Origin: Tubiluchus corallicola
Lineage: Eukaryota; Priapulida; Priapulimorpha; Priapulimorphida; Tubiluchidae
NCBI GenBank assembly: GCA_030141605.1
Contig: JAQGDQ010000037.1
Span: 441,001 to 505,000 of the forward strand
Reading direction: 5' to 3'
DNA: 64,000 nucleotides
Part shown: piece after piece, positions 14,798 to 27,960 of the stretch
How the letters are laid out: each line of letters starts with the position of its first letter
How positions within the stretch are numbered: the stretch's first letter is position 1
Made by a program: the position numbers and the translations under genes
The notes under the pieces: model-generated
What the model was told of the DNA's origin: nothing
The model's database searches: none
Seen by the model: only the letters and a program-made list of their open reading frames with translations

Positions 14798-15598
14798 TCA
14801 CACTAAATGCGATGCACTGACCGGTGTACTACTCGGTGGGTGATGCGGGTAATGTCCATGCTCTTCTGGCTTCACGACTATATAAGCTACCGGACGCCTG
14901 ATTTCCGAGCCCGGTGCTGTGAGATAACTAGGCGGACATCCGGCACAGGGCATCATAAACTGTCCTGGCATATGTGCGTGTGGGGGACACGATCCTGTTG
15001 CTCCGAAAGCTGGTGAAGGATAGAGAGAAGGGTATAAGCTCGGTGGAATGTCTCCAGGTCGTAAAGATGGCATCTCTCCTAGCTTGCTAAATGCTTCTGG
15101 AGTGAGGTGCGGATATCCGTACAGCGCCGAGCTAGCCAGGGCTGCACGAGCTTTTTCCGTACTGAGAGTATCTACAGCGTTAGACAGCATTGACATACTA
15201 CACGCACTAGTAGATGGAATCGACGGAAAGCGCGGCAAAGCTGCCATCGGATCTCCAAATTGTAAAGAAGGAATAGAAGGAATACCTGGGTATCTCGTAA
15301 TAGTGAGTGGTTTTTTTGGTTTTCTACGAGGTCTGTACTTGTAGTCCGGGTGATCTTTCATATGTAAAGCTCGCAGTCTCTTTGCTTCATCAATAAATGG
15401 TCGCTTTTCTGCTTCTGTCAGCAACTTCCAGTCGGCACCCAAACGTTTGCTAATTTCCGAATTGTGCATCTTTGGATTTTCTTGGGCCATTTTTCGTCGC
15501 TGTCCTCTTGACCAAACCATAAACGCGTTCATCGGTCGTTTTATGTGCTCGCTTTGCTTAGCGGCCGAAATCGGTGGCCCTGTTGAACTCGTCATCAT
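14798..15598 (-). CDS. SoxB2: SoxB2-class HMG-box transcription factor (Sox14/Sox21-like)
   Basis: Single-exon frame of 266 aa. Residues about 19-88 form a complete Sox HMG box that binds and bends the DNA minor groove at ACAAT-type sites; RPMNAFMVW is at 21-29 and basic nuclear-localisation clusters flank the box (KRP...RRK 20-36, RPRRKPKK 89-96). The tail carries two features I associate with SoxB2 rather than SoxB1: TEKARA at 147-152 and PVAYI at 236-240, matching the PEKARA and PVAYILFP motifs of Sox14/Sox21. The LKKDRY segment usual after the box is replaced by KPLTITRY, and there is a short SLYP duplication (187-194). Start: the frame is open one codon further, but that codon is GTG and an in-frame TAA lies just upstream (15605-15607), so the first ATG at 15598 (G at -3), or the second at 15595, is the start. 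Stop is TGA at 14798-14800. SoxB2 proteins are generally neural repressors; vertebrate Sox14 and Sox21 are also intronless. Confident on family, less so on Sox14 versus Sox21, which is meaningless if the lineage has one SoxB2. Confidence 0.96.
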   Translation of the reverse strand: MMTSSTGPPISAAKQSEHIKRPMNAFMVWSRGQRRKMAQENPKMHNSEISKRLGADWKLLTEAEKRPFIDEAKRLRALHMKDHPDYKYRPRRKPKKPLTITRYPGIPSIPSLQFGDPMAALPRFPSIPSTSACSMSMLSNAVDTLSTEKARAALASSALYGYPHLTPEAFSKLGEMPSLRPGDIPPSLYPSLYPSPAFGATGSCPPHAHMPGQFMMPCAGCPPSYLTAPGSEIRRPVAYIVVKPEEHGHYPHHPPSSTPVSASHLV

Positions 15599-16000
15599 CA
15601 CTGGTTAGCTAAACTTTCACTCAAAATGCTATAATATTCGGCGTGACAAGTCAGAAAGTTCTTTCACTCTACCAACTCTCATGAAACGTGCTCACCGTTA
15701 GCTTTTCAAGCACTGAGTGTCGCTGACTGTTCTAGCGGCAAAGTTCAAAGTTGTTCTACCCTCACACAACGTGGGGCTAGTCTGACAGACAGCAATTAGA
15801 AAAGCAACCAATCGCAACACAGCTGTACTCTCCAGCGCGGTTGGCTATTCGTCGGGCATTCATGTAGCTCTAGCAAATTACGAGACGTTGATCGCGCACG
15901 TCACTTATGGGCGGAGCTAAATCAGCGCGTGCAGCGCTGATCATCTCTTCTTGCTAAGCTCTCTTTTACTTGTTTGACACATTTGCCTTTACGAGTTGAA
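15599..16000 (-). promoter_or_regulatory. Probable 5' UTR and CpG-rich promoter of the SoxB2 gene
   Basis: This segment upstream of the Sox ATG is visibly richer in G+C and CpG (especially 15740-15960) than the surrounding AT-rich DNA. It holds a GC box GGGCGG at 15909-15914, a CCAAT motif at 15808-15812, a TCF/LEF-like CTTTGAA on the minus strand (15744-15750) and a perfect dyad at 15921-15941. No TATAAA is seen on the minus strand, so a TATA-less CpG-type promoter is inferred. The transcription start cannot be placed from sequence. Confidence 0.5.
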
Positions 16001-16167
16001 TAGAAACTGAGTAAATTACGAAAAAGTGTAGTAAATCCACACGTGCGAATGAAAAATTAATGTTATCATTATATAACTAAAACAAAATAAACGCAAAGAC
16101 GAAGAAAGTCTATAAGGATAGATCGAATGCCTTTAAAAAGAAATACGCGTTTATACTTAAATTTTGT

Positions 16168-16789
16168 TTAAAGGAAGACAAGACGACTTTTCATATACTA
16201 CCCTATTTTCAAGTCCGATAAAAAGTACACATTTTAAAACAATTAATACTGCAAAAGCGTTTCCGATATTTAAATAATAGATTTAAAACTTATTTAACGG
16301 CAGGCGAGCCCAACTATTGATGACACCACAAACTAACATAATTTTGAACAAAAATATTCCATGAGCGTGTTACACGTGTTTGCGAAAGTGAAAATTGAAG
16401 TACAGTGCTACTGTAAGATATTCAGTGTGTTGTACAAAACTAGGAAAGTTTTAAGATAAAAATTCACATTTCAAATTTACCGCTGTGCTCACGCATGAGT
16501 TGTCGAACATGTGTAGTTCGTCACAAGCTAACACGTCTGAACTGAGAGGTACAGCACCTGTTTTTGTGTAACACGTTTCCGAAATGCAGGTGCCTGTTTA
16601 ACTCTAGCGAATGGCGAAATGCATGTACCAGTGAAGAACTAGTGGTGCGAACATGAAATTGTATTTGTGTGGTAATAATTCTTTCACGTAAATCATTTTT
16701 TGAAAAAAATAGTATGTTTCCTTTCAATATTTTAAAGGGTAGATTGTAGTTTGACCTACAGTTTAACATTGGGGCCGGTTTTAATTTAA
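16168..16789 (+). mobile_element. T2/Kolobok-like MITE, copy B (upstream of SoxB2)
   Basis: About 622 bp, same orientation as copy A and similar along its whole length. It opens TTAAAGGAAGACAAGACG and closes with a terminus whose complement is TTAAATTAAAACCGGCCC. It starts about 570 bp upstream of the Sox ATG. The 100-aa open frame across its right part on the minus strand is fortuitous; corresponding frames are broken in the other copies. It carries a CACGTG E-box near 16373. Confidence 0.85.
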
Positions 16790-17140
16790 CTGCCAGTAAG
16801 GCATACATTTTAGAAATTAACAACTACAAACGTACACCCGAAAATTGTTTGTTGGCTGGTTGTTTGTTCGATTAATCAGTCAGTCTGTCAATCGGTTCCT
16901 TGGTCAGCTGACCAGTTGGTCAATTTATTTGGTTCCTCGGATAGGCATACACATATACTCATTATTAGTGCTAATCAGTAGTAAAGTTAATAGTTAATTT
17001 TATTAAACTTTTATCGGTAGAAAGCTAAATATAAATATTTGTAAGTGTCCTTTTTCTTACATTAGCACTAAATAAAAAAATTCATATTTATATTTACATA
17101 TATTACGTATATAATACATATATACATATATATGTATATG

Positions 17141-17321
17141 TTATGTTATGTTATGTTATGTTATGTCATGTCATGTCATGTCATGTCATGTCATGTCATG
17201 TCATGTCATGTCATGTCATGTCATGTCATGTCATGTCATGTCATGTCATGTCATGTCATGTCATGTCATGTCTCATATCATATCATATCATATCACATTA
17301 TATTACATTACATTACATTAT
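17141..17321 (+). repeat. Pentanucleotide array TTATG-TCATG-TCATA-TTACA
   Basis: Five TTATG units (17141-17165), then 21 pure TCATG units (17166-17270), then TCATA, then TTACA-type units. Overlapping plus-strand frames are repeat translation only. Confidence 0.97.
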
Positions 17322-17559
17322 AAAATGTGTTCAGGTTTAATCGCACATGAAGACTTCTTAAATTCTTAAGTTTGTACTGAACCGACGTCTCATGCGGTTT
17401 TTATTTATTGCAGGGGTTAACGCGCGTTTTGATTTAGAGAGCATTTAATAAGTGTATTAGTATTTTTGAGTGAATAAACCTGGATTGGACCCTGTACTAA
17501 TTTTGATTATTGTGTTTTCGACTAGTTTTAATAAACTTTAATGAAGCCATGTTCAGATA

Positions 17560-17820
17560 CAGGTACGCAGATGCAGGATGGATACTTGGCCGATTGGCAA
17601 TTGATTATCTGGCTCTTTAGTCACCGGTGACTTGATTGGCTTGTGAATTAGTTAGTTGGTTGTCTGAGTGATTGGTTGGTTCGTAAGTAGGTTGAATGGT
17701 TGGCGTGTTGATTGGTTTGTGTAGGTTCGCTCGCTGGTTAGCTAAACAATCAGTTGGTTGGCTAGTGGTTTCTTGACCAATTGGTTGGCTGATTCATTTA
17801 CCTTGAACTTATAGGTTACA
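17560..17820 (+). repeat. Cryptically simple TTGG-rich stretch
   Basis: Scattered GATTGG, TTGGTTGG and GGTTGGCTG words, as also seen at 16850-16925. No regular period. Probably a decayed tetranucleotide tract. Confidence 0.45.
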
Positions 17821-19134
17821 GTTGACTCTCTTAGTTCATTAAGCGGCGGTCACACATTTTGATTGCAAGGATTCGTTCAGCTCAGTCTTGACTCATACAG
17901 CTCCCTAGTGGCTATGACACAAATCCGCATAGTCATCAATGACAAGATAGAGTGTAGGGTTAAACACATATTATAAATCTTTTAATGCGCCCGTTGTTCA
18001 ACTTAAAGACTGTATTATCCTGTCTTTGTGAAGAAGAAGAATTATTTTGCTTGTCTTCGTCTTCCTGCTAAAAAGACGTCTATCTTGTAAGTGGTGGTAA
18101 CACAGGAAGCAGGCGACGTGCCGTGTGCCGCTGAAGTCGGATAATCTTTTGTTGGCCCTGCTAATAAAATTAATTGTATACGATTACGTCAATGGCTATG
18201 AAAGATTTGATGAATTGCATTGAGGATTTGCTTAGATGTGAACGTAAGCTCTGAATGGGTTGGCGTTCTGACTAAATGCACTGTGATTGTTTGCTTATTT
18301 TGAATTGAAATGTCAGAACTTCATAATTTTTTGAGTAAAGTCTCTTTAATTACTTTTATGTGAAATAGTTCAACATTAAATAAATTGAGCAGAGTTTTTG
18401 TAACTTTGGGTGTTTAAGTTATTTCAGACGAGCTGGCAGTTTCTCTATTAGAAAATGTTAGTTGTTTGCTCAGCATGATTTATATATTTTTATACGTGAC
18501 AATGTTTTGTACTTGAACTATTTTTGTGCTTCTTAGTTATTACCGGTGAATACCAACTTCCCTCTTTTATGCTCTTTGACAACAGTACATTGAATTTTTA
18601 AGTATTGAAACTTCGCTTTTACTTGTTCTATTTAGTAATATTAAACCGATATATCAAATTTCAAAATACAAAAAATGGTGATTAGTATAGATAAATTACT
18701 AGCGACGATCATTATTACAGTTTTTACGTTATTAGATTGGAGTTTCTAGTTATTAAAAACCCATAATTATATATTATATTCTGTATCTTATACTAGTGAT
18801 TAAAATGCTATTAGAATACAGAATAATGGAGAATTAAACTTAACTGTGACAAAAATATTCTTAGCAAAAGCATGCAGCTTACACTTTTCGCACTTTAGAT
18901 GGCACCAGTGGCGCTAAATTATACTAACAATAGATGAGTATATTTTACGTACAATTTATTAATTCTAACAGAATGTTTATTGTCTTCATTTATCATAGGT
19001 AACATTTATTCATCCACCAAAAGTCATTCATTGCTCACTAATTCTGTGAACAAGATCAAGATTTAGTTTTCAATTATTAGAGCTGAATTACTTTATAGAA
19101 ATATGCTGTGCCTTCTGAATTTTAAACAGCGAAT

Positions 19135-19260
19135 CGTTGATAATGATAGCGATAAGAACAATGACAACTGTGATGGCGAGGATAATAATGACGACGACGA
19201 CAATGCCGATGTTGTTGTTGGTGACAATGTTGATGTGAAAATGACGATAAAAATGATACC
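19135..19260 (+). repeat. Degenerate GAT/GAC trinucleotide tract
   Basis: GATAATGATAGCGATAAG through GACGACGACGAC and GTTGTTGTT. Cryptic simple sequence. Confidence 0.7.
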
Positions 19261-19724
19261 GATATGTAGCTAGACATAACTGCGTGAAAATTAAATCGTA
19301 AGTGATATCACCAAAAAAAATCCATTTAAAGGTCTGCTAACTTTTCCGCCTACGCAGGTGTTGTGTAACCTCATTCGCTCTCTTGTCAATAAAATGAGTT
19401 TTATCAAATCGTTAATCATCTAGTAAAAGGTAGTAAATTTGTAGCTTTATTTGCAAAACAAAGCTAATAGGGCGTCACACCTGTTCTTGCTCTTTGTGCA
19501 TACATTCGTGCACCTAATCTCAGCATTTGTTTTTTGATAAAAGGCTTTTCTTCGGCTGATAGAGTTTGACAACTTTCTATGTTCAAATAATTGTCATGGC
19601 GTCATTGTTTGACGTTTTTATCTATACTCCAAAGAAATAAAATTTTTGAGCTCGTACTAGCCTCATTTTAAATATTACGCTTAGTTCGAAAACAACGATA
19701 GAAAATTAATTAATCTAGAAACCT

Positions 19725-19862
19725 AAAACAAGTAGTAGCAGCATTAGCAGTAACAACAGTGACTGCAGCAGCAGTAACAGCTACAATGAATGACAGAATA
19801 AATGGAATACTGAATACTGAAATCAAGAACAGCAGCAGCAGCGTCGACAGTAGTAGCATAAT
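19725..19862 (+). repeat. Degenerate CAG/GTA trinucleotide tract
   Basis: Includes GCAGCAGCAGTAACAGC and CAGCAGCAGCAGCGTCGAC. The minus-strand frame across it is not a gene. Confidence 0.7.
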
Positions 19863-20182
19863 ATACAGTATTTTTTCAGAGTGAATAAGCAAGTGATTGG
19901 GGCTTTTGCGCAACAAAATCATGAAGAAATCATTGCAATCTTATTAATCAACGCGGTCTAACTTCCTGCACTCAAAAAATTAACATCCCAAACATAGGGG
20001 GTTCGACAACTAGTTTTGTTTACTAATTTTTTGCTGGCAGGATTTCGAATAAATTAATGTTTCACCGCAATTGTCGGGGGCAAAAATTTTATAAACCTGG
20101 CTTTCGTTGTGCACAAAAGAAACTTTTCGTGGTTTTCATGCGTGCCTTTCTTGTACTTTTGAGTTTGGACATATGTTCTGGG

Positions 20183-20394
20183 TTGGGCGGCCGAATAGTT
20201 TAGATTTCGTACGGCAACCACCCAGTCTTGAGTTCGAATTTAGCAGCTGCAAACCCAGGGCAAATATCCACTCGTTATTCGTTATTTATGTTTTGTGTCC
20301 TTACCTGCATTGTTGTAAGTGGCTAAATAGCCGTTAGTGCTAATGTTGTCTGTTAAATGAGCGACGATAAATAAACCGTATCTTTGTCTTTAAG
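20183..20394 (+). mobile_element. tRNA-derived SINE, second family
   Basis: The head has GGGCGGCCGAATAGTTTAG (A-box of tRNA-Ser/Leu type) and GAGTTCGAATTTAG (B-box) about 45 bp later. A body of unknown origin follows and a degenerate tail AAATAAACCGTATCTTTG ends near 20394. It differs in body sequence from the SINE at 42602. Confidence 0.5.
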
Positions 20395-23300
20395 ATACTA
20401 TGATCTTTAATTAAAAAAACCGAGCATTTCAGACCAATAAGTTACACAAGAGAGGAAAAACGAATTGCTGTTGTTTTTTCCTTTCACGATTTTACATTGT
20501 AAAGCATTGTAATATAAGCAAACAGGATATTTCTGAAACTCCCATAGCTAGTTTCCTGCATAGTTAAATATTACACAGTTACGCAAGTTTGCACAAAAGG
20601 TAAACAAATGTTTGTTACCTTATCAACATCCCTAGGGACAACTAAGGCTTTTTCGGTAGATATACTTGTGTAGTTTATAGCAAGCAGTCTGCTACACATC
20701 ATTAACATTAAACTCAAACTAATATACTGCATAATGTACCTGGAATTATTTTTTAGAGTACTTCATTGGACACTCTGTGAAATTAGAACCTATCGGTGTA
20801 ATATAAGCATTTGAATTTTGTGCATGTGAAAAAGGCCGATTTTTTAATCTCAGCTGCCCGTGCTTTTTCTTGCAGTATGATATGTTGCTGCAACACGGTA
20901 CAACATGACGAGTCTCTAACGGCTCGGAACACAACAACTATATAATTTTCGCAAATATCTTATCAAACTCATGTTACGACTAATGCTTTTTCATTTTCTG
21001 CTCCAGAAAGAAGCCATCACGATATTGTGCTGCCGAACAAACACCTATAATCGCTAATCTGACAGAATCAGGAGTATTAGCGAAAATGAACTCGCGCTTT
21101 TTGTGAGAATCATCTTACTGATTATGTGCAAATTAGAGTTTGCTTGGACAATGATAATACCTGTAATACCTGCCATTATGTGAGCCTCTATCAGCACACG
21201 ATAGCAAAATGAAATTGATAAATGTTGTTGGCAATAAAGTCGCATTTTTCGCAGTCCTTTTGTGAAGATGAATAACACACATGTATTACCTGTTCAATAT
21301 TCGCAATTTTTCTTGCAACAAATGTTTTCGCGAAGGAATAAAATTGCAGATTAGAAACCGAGATGGAAGGGATGCTGAATAAAATCCAGTTGAATTGAAA
21401 TTACATAGGTAACAATTCGAAGCCAGTTTCATGAAGCAAATCTGTCGAGATTTTTGTGAATGGTCTATAGTTGTAATGTGGTTTGGTTTAATAGAAACTT
21501 CTAGCGTCTAGCAGCTTATCTGTTATATGTTGTCATTCATCGCATTGTGTGTTTGTGAAATATCACAATTTGACCGAATGATTGTATGAATAGAGCTTTG
21601 ATTTGCATAGTGTTGCGTTGCGTGAATTGAATGTGATATTCCTACGGCAGACAAACGCACAAAATATTCTGTTATCTTTTATTCAGCACGACACAAAGGG
21701 GTTGCGTGGTTTATTTAACAAGCTTTTCATGTCGAAGAAAAACAGTTAATTTAAATTTTAATATTTAATTGGATTACACTATTATATGATACATGCCAAT
21801 GCGATTTGAAAAAACAAGTGTGTCGTGCTGTGAGACCTTAAAACGCTAAAAAAGAACGTTCTGTGTGATATTTCAGAAATACGATAAAGAGGAATTTAAA
21901 AGCTGAGTTTTAAACTAAATTACATAGGCCAATTAAATAAGCCGAAATGTAATCAAACACTGTACAGGCTCATGTTAATTAATATACGCTTAATGTAACT
22001 TAAACAAACTGTACAGATTTTGTAATTATTGTCGTCCTTCGTGTCACACAAAGCTATGCAAAAAGCATTCGAACCTTAAAACATTTATATTGTCTTTTGA
22101 CTTATGACATACATACACACAGAACAGTACATACTACTTACTATATATATACATATATTTCTGCATGTACGACTTGTTAGAATTCTTGCAAATTTCATCA
22201 CAAATATTGCCATATGTAGTCTGTAACATCAATAAACTAGTCGATACAATTACAATATTAAATTATCACTGAAATGCATTCTGATGATTCATTGGCGCCG
22301 TATTGTAGCCTTACTTATTAAGACCTTGTTACTGCCTTTTCTGCAAATTTAATCCTTCAGTAATTCAATCTGCATACAAGAACTTGGTTCAGGTGCAAAT
22401 CTGTCTCAATCAAGCATCTACATTATCAGAATTTTTGCATGGATTAAAATCGGATTTGCGCATGTGGAACGATAGAGCGTTTTGTGCATTTCATCGTGTT
22501 GTTTTGTCATCTCATCAGTACTGCAATTCAGAGCTCATCCACGCTTGTGCAGGCTACATAAAGGCAGCTGAAATTAGTTTTATTCACGATGAAGCGAGGG
22601 AATGAATGTTAACTTTTGTATACGCGGATGCTTATTCATCGCGCCCGTGATGGACTTTGTAAAACATTTCGTCCGAAGAAGCAAAACACAACAGACTCTA
22701 TTGCTATGGCTTCATTGCTGCGCAGAACAGCAGGATATTGCATCGCAATGACAGAGCAGTTGACTGCTAAAATTGGCTTCTTCAAGTGGAAAGTGTATTA
22801 GGGTTTCAGCACTCAATTCTCCAGTTACAATGCTCTTACTTGTAAAGCGCCATCTACGTGTTTATAAGTCCCGAATCTAATACATTTCACAGCCAAAGAG
22901 ACAGGAAATTACTATCTGGGCCTTTTGTTGCCACTCTGTAAGATAATATTTTAAATGAAGTCGACAAGCTGCCGGATATAAAGGCCCCGATAAAACCTTC
23001 CATTTGCCCCATTCAGACTTTGAAACTTTCCATACATCGCTACACAAAGGCCGGTATAAAATCTATATTCGTCTATCCTTTGCTGTTCTAATCATGCCAT
23101 TCAGGCTTATGTAAGGATTTGGTCAGCTTTTGTGCGAATATTTGGCTGGATTGTGAGTGGTCCTAACAGAAATCGATCCCTATCGTCGATGTCGTATGTC
23201 ATTTCTTTGCTGGCTGGATTAACAAAGCGGTGCCATGATACAGCTTTCAAATCAACGTACACAGTTTTGTTAATTGTATTCTACTACACTGACTATGCTT

Positions 23301-23428
23301 CGAATCTTGGCCCCCTCTTCAAATAAATGAGAACTAAATTGCTAAATACAAAAATAGAGTAGTTTAAACCGTACTGATTTATAGCAAAAGTGTCAAGAGC
23401 AGTTTCAAAAACGAAAATGAAAGGACGG

Positions 23429-23435
23429 AAAGAGA

Positions 23436-23500
<65 letters not shown>

Positions 23501-23611
23501 GAGACAGACAGACAGACAGATAGACAGACAGAAGACAGACAAAATGAGAGAAAAAGAAACAGGGAAAGGGAGAGAGGAGAGGAGAAGGAGAAAATAGCAT
23601 ACGAGAGCGAA

Positions 23612-23657
<46 letters not shown>

Positions 23658-23709
23658 ATTGGAGAAATAAAAAGAGATTTAGGGGAGAGAGAAAGGGAGA
23701 GACAAAGAA

Positions 23710-23793
<84 letters not shown>
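23429..23793 (+). repeat. Long compound (GA)n / GACA microsatellite
   Basis: About 365 bp of nearly pure purine on the + strand, with a GACA/GATA block at 23504-23532 and interruptions by AAA and GGG runs. Overlapping Leu-Ser-rich and Glu-Arg-rich frames on both strands are artefacts. Confidence 0.98.
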
Positions 23794-23794
<1 letters not shown>

Positions 23795-26700
23795 ATAAGT
23801 ACGTAGCATAGTTAAGTATACCATAGCATAGACTAAGGTACTTTAAACTTTATCTTCGCACACTGGTGGTTTGAATTGCATTATAAGTCTCTATGATAGC
23901 CTGTGGCACTCTAGTATATTATAAGCTATTCCAGCACTCTTTTATTACTGTCATCTCTTATTCAGCTTTCCTGGGATCATAAATCCCTCTTATACGCCAC
24001 GCAAGGCCCAGCAACATACCTGTTTTATACTATTATACACAACTTTCCGAAAAAACTGCACTCAGTGTAATAATATCCCTATCATTTATACGGAGCTCAT
24101 TGTATGAGGTTGGGCAGCACCGAGGTATGGAACACAAGGAGCTATTGTTGTGCCAGGTATACAATTTCCATTAGATAAATATCAATGGCAAGTTTTTACA
24201 GATTTCTATGGGTGTAATTAGACACGATATATTGGTATAGCCAATTGAAATGCAAAAAATTAAATCTCACGCTTAGGTCTGTACAATAAAGGTCAAATTC
24301 AGACAATGTGTTGTACAAGCCTTATCTCCTTGAACTAACTTGTAAAAGCGGTTTTTTCTATTCACCAGGTGATAAAGAAACAAACGTTTTTTCGATACTA
24401 AATTATTTTTAAACCAGTAAAAAGTTCGTAAGGCGATTATATTTAGCTGAAACAATAATTCTGTTACGCTTCCTAATATTGTTAGCATTCCTTAAATACG
24501 CAGAACGCTTTTCCTATGGCTTCCCTGTCATTTGTCCATACAGTTTTTATACTTTAATGTGGTATTATTACGTAGGCCCATAACATCAAAATCTATTTAG
24601 ACCATTTGTGGAAGAAAGTTTCTTTAAAAAACTTTGTTGTTCTTTACATTAGAAAAGGAATTTTAATATGTTGCAAGCTAAAATTAAGCAACTATACGCC
24701 TGGTTAATAAATAAGTGTACTAAGACAGGGTTTGTGTGTTCTCACCTGCCGTATTTCCCTTATTATTTGTTAGCGATTTGTTATCATTTGTATCACTTGT
24801 TTTTCGTTTCAACAAACTTAATTCTTTTTCCTTTTCAAGGTGGATGTATACGTCATCAGCGTCTCATCTTAGAGAATTATCCTAGATAATTGATAGGTTT
24901 CCGGTCCCGCCACAACCCTTTACATCAAATAGATCCTGCTGTTGACTGTTAAATCCATTTTGTGCAGTGTGCCAAACTGTGCAAGGAACACATATACTAC
25001 ATGTGGGTTTTGTTACAAAAGTCGTTTACTATAATGCCTATATAGGCGTAGTAAATTTTTTCTACTCCATGAAAGGCAAGTGAGTATAAGCAACGAAAAG
25101 AGAATAAAACCATATTTACATATTTTGACGTTTTTTATATAAATTAATTTCAAAAATGTAATGCAAAACGTTTCTGGTATTCATAACTTAACAATTACAA
25201 TAACTAACACTAAAATTCCTATACTTATCTCTAATTTCGCAGCCTATTTTAATTAATTTCTAACTTAAAAAATTTTGATAGCGAACAGTGAACATATGCA
25301 TATATTGTATCATATGAACGTCTTTATCGAACAAAATAACATAGTTAGGAAGTCATTTGTGACGTGCAGGGCTGCTAATTTTATGCCTTATTAAACCGCA
25401 TTTGCGATACATTACGTCATGAAAGATCATTCAGTTTTTTTCTTCCGCGGCACACGGTGATACGTGCCGAATCTATCTCTTATCTTCATTGTCAGAAAGA
25501 AGCAAACAAACTTTGTAAATGCCGAATTGGATTTAATCACTCACAAGCGGCTTTAATTTCCTATTATATTTCCAGTTTCTGGTTTTTTGTGTGATGTCTG
25601 CCAGTGTAATCGCCCACATTGAAATGGTGGTGCATAAGTTGTTCAGTAAACAGCAACTGTGAATTGAAAACTCATTTTTAATAACTATAGAAATTCAAAG
25701 TGCTGCTTAAAGTGTGTCATTAACAAACAGAGCTAAAGAGTTAGCGTTGTAGTTTGAAAAAGGCTTTGTTCGTTTACCCGTCTTTCTCATCAATAGTCAG
25801 CTATAGAATGATTCTTTTACCAGGAATTTGCCATTAATAACCAACGACATAATAATGACTCGCGGATTTTCTTGAATGTCACGAAGAGGTAGCCAATACT
25901 ATTTTCAAAAGAATAGACGCTATCGGTTCAAAGACCTGTTTAACAATACAACTTTGTTAATTTTCCGTAATAAATCAGCAGGAAAATGGTGAAGGTGGTT
26001 GCCAAATAGTGGCACATTATACGCAGACATTGTGTGCTGTGTTTTTCCCAACAGCCAAGAATCACTTTTAACATTTCCGACGGCCTGAAGAAAATCTCGA
26101 TTGCTTTCTCTTTGCCACCCTTTTTATCCGCGTAGAGTACCGACAGACAACTTTACCACAGCGTTCCTTTTGAAAGCGTCTTCAATGATTCTTGGCAACA
26201 ACTTCCTTCTTTCCTGCTGCATTATCGTGATTGACTGTTGATTTTACGGCTCAGCATTTGGGGCACAAGCTTATTAAGCATTTATCCTGTTCACTTGTAT
26301 TAGGGAAGCAAATTTGAAAATTAGCATTACTAGCATGATAAAAGTACAAGGTGCGCGTAAAAAACAGCTGGTAAAATTTTAAGTGAAGTTCCTTTATATA
26401 ATTATAATTGGGTCAATAATGTGCAGTAAATGCTTGTTTGTCGCGGCCATAACACCATTGAACAAACTAACTGGCATGAATAGCACCAAGACAATATCTT
26501 CATAAATTACATGGAAATTCTAATTAACTATTTCAGAAGCCAATCACTAATTTCATTTACAATATTCTTTTCTGCTAATCAACGGTGTTCATTCTGTGGT
26601 CTTAATCAGTGGTTGATAATTTGCAAAAAGCTACATTTACAAGTTCTTTGCCATTTTCTTCTGCTATCTAAAGCGGTGGTGTAACATCACTTCAGTAAAC

Positions 26701-27930
26701 GTATGAGGTCAATCAAGAAATCGAATTTGATGCCATCAAATTTCCATCAATCACCAATCGTATCCTCGGCAACCAAATTGTCATTTGGTTTCTCTTCTAA
26801 CTCTTATTTTTAATAAATTTAATAAAAATAATCAGGGACTTTTAAGATACTCGAAATATCCTTAAAATATTAAAACACTTCTTAAGAGTTAACTGACATT
26901 ACTGCAATGCATTATCAGGGTGTTAAGACCAACACGGAACAAATAAGTATTATTAAATAACTCAGAAATTCAGAAATGAGTTCAAACAAAATCTGTTTCC
27001 ACCATAGCCTTTTTCTTCATTTTTTCAGTATTCCTACACCTAAGCTATAGTTCTACATAATGAATATTTTAATATGATGTGCCGGTTTATAATGCAATGC
27101 GACATGTACGCTTCTTTTGAGCTGTTTCAATTGCCTATTGTTGCTCACACGCGATACCTTCAATTATTAGTACAAATTAAGAGATTTTCTGTCGCTTAAT
27201 GTATATTGTTATTATCTGACAAGACGTGTTGCATATGTTGCGTTTCACAGACGCTTAACCAAACGGCACCTGTTCAAACTTCCCGAGTTACGTTTAATTC
27301 TACCTGCTTTATTTCTTCTCTTTTATTATTTGCGCATTGGATATAGCTCATATTATTCAGATAAACACGCCATGACTTACTGTCACTTTGATATCGTAAC
27401 GCCTTTTCTGGTAGGTTGTTCTAATAAAATCAAACAATTCGTGTGTAGCTAGTCATAATTTAATCGACGACATCAAACTATATAATAACATAAACGCTGC
27501 TTCTAAATCAACTTTGACAATATGAAAATCTCATAATATAGCCTAAATATGCTCAATTTCTGTGATATTAGTTACTGATACTGACTGATTAGTGTTGAAA
27601 TTCCAATGCAATTGTAAGTATAACTGCAGATGACGTAAATCAACACGTTTGTTGGGTATGATGGATACGATAAATGAATTTGCATAAAATTTATCAATAC
27701 CACAACTTATTTGGGTACAACAATCATAACAACACGTACATTAGGCTTGCTTATTTCTATTTTGATTTGCAAATTATTCAGTTAACGAGCCAAAAACAGG
27801 TGGTCTTCTGAAAACGCTACATTTATATATTGACATAGCATGCGCATATTATAAATTAAAATGTTTAAATAATGCTGCCCATTATATCTGAGTCACAACT
27901 TTAGATTTACTACAAATGTTCATAACCGTG

Positions 27931-27960
27931 TCACAAGGTCACAATCATTGTGATCTAATC
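27931..27960. promoter_or_regulatory. Candidate paired Sox site with nuclear-receptor half-site
   Basis: TCACAATCATTGTGA (27939-27953) is a perfect 15-bp palindrome holding two inverted ACAAT cores, overlapping CAAGGTCA (27934-27941). Confidence 0.25.

Noticed and set aside
15048-15344. 98-codon plus-strand frame opposite the Sox gene
   Set aside because: It is the antisense shadow of the SoxB2 coding sequence and has no family resemblance.
23293-23824. Long Leu-Ser and Glu-Arg frames on both strands
   Set aside because: Translation of the GA/TC microsatellite.
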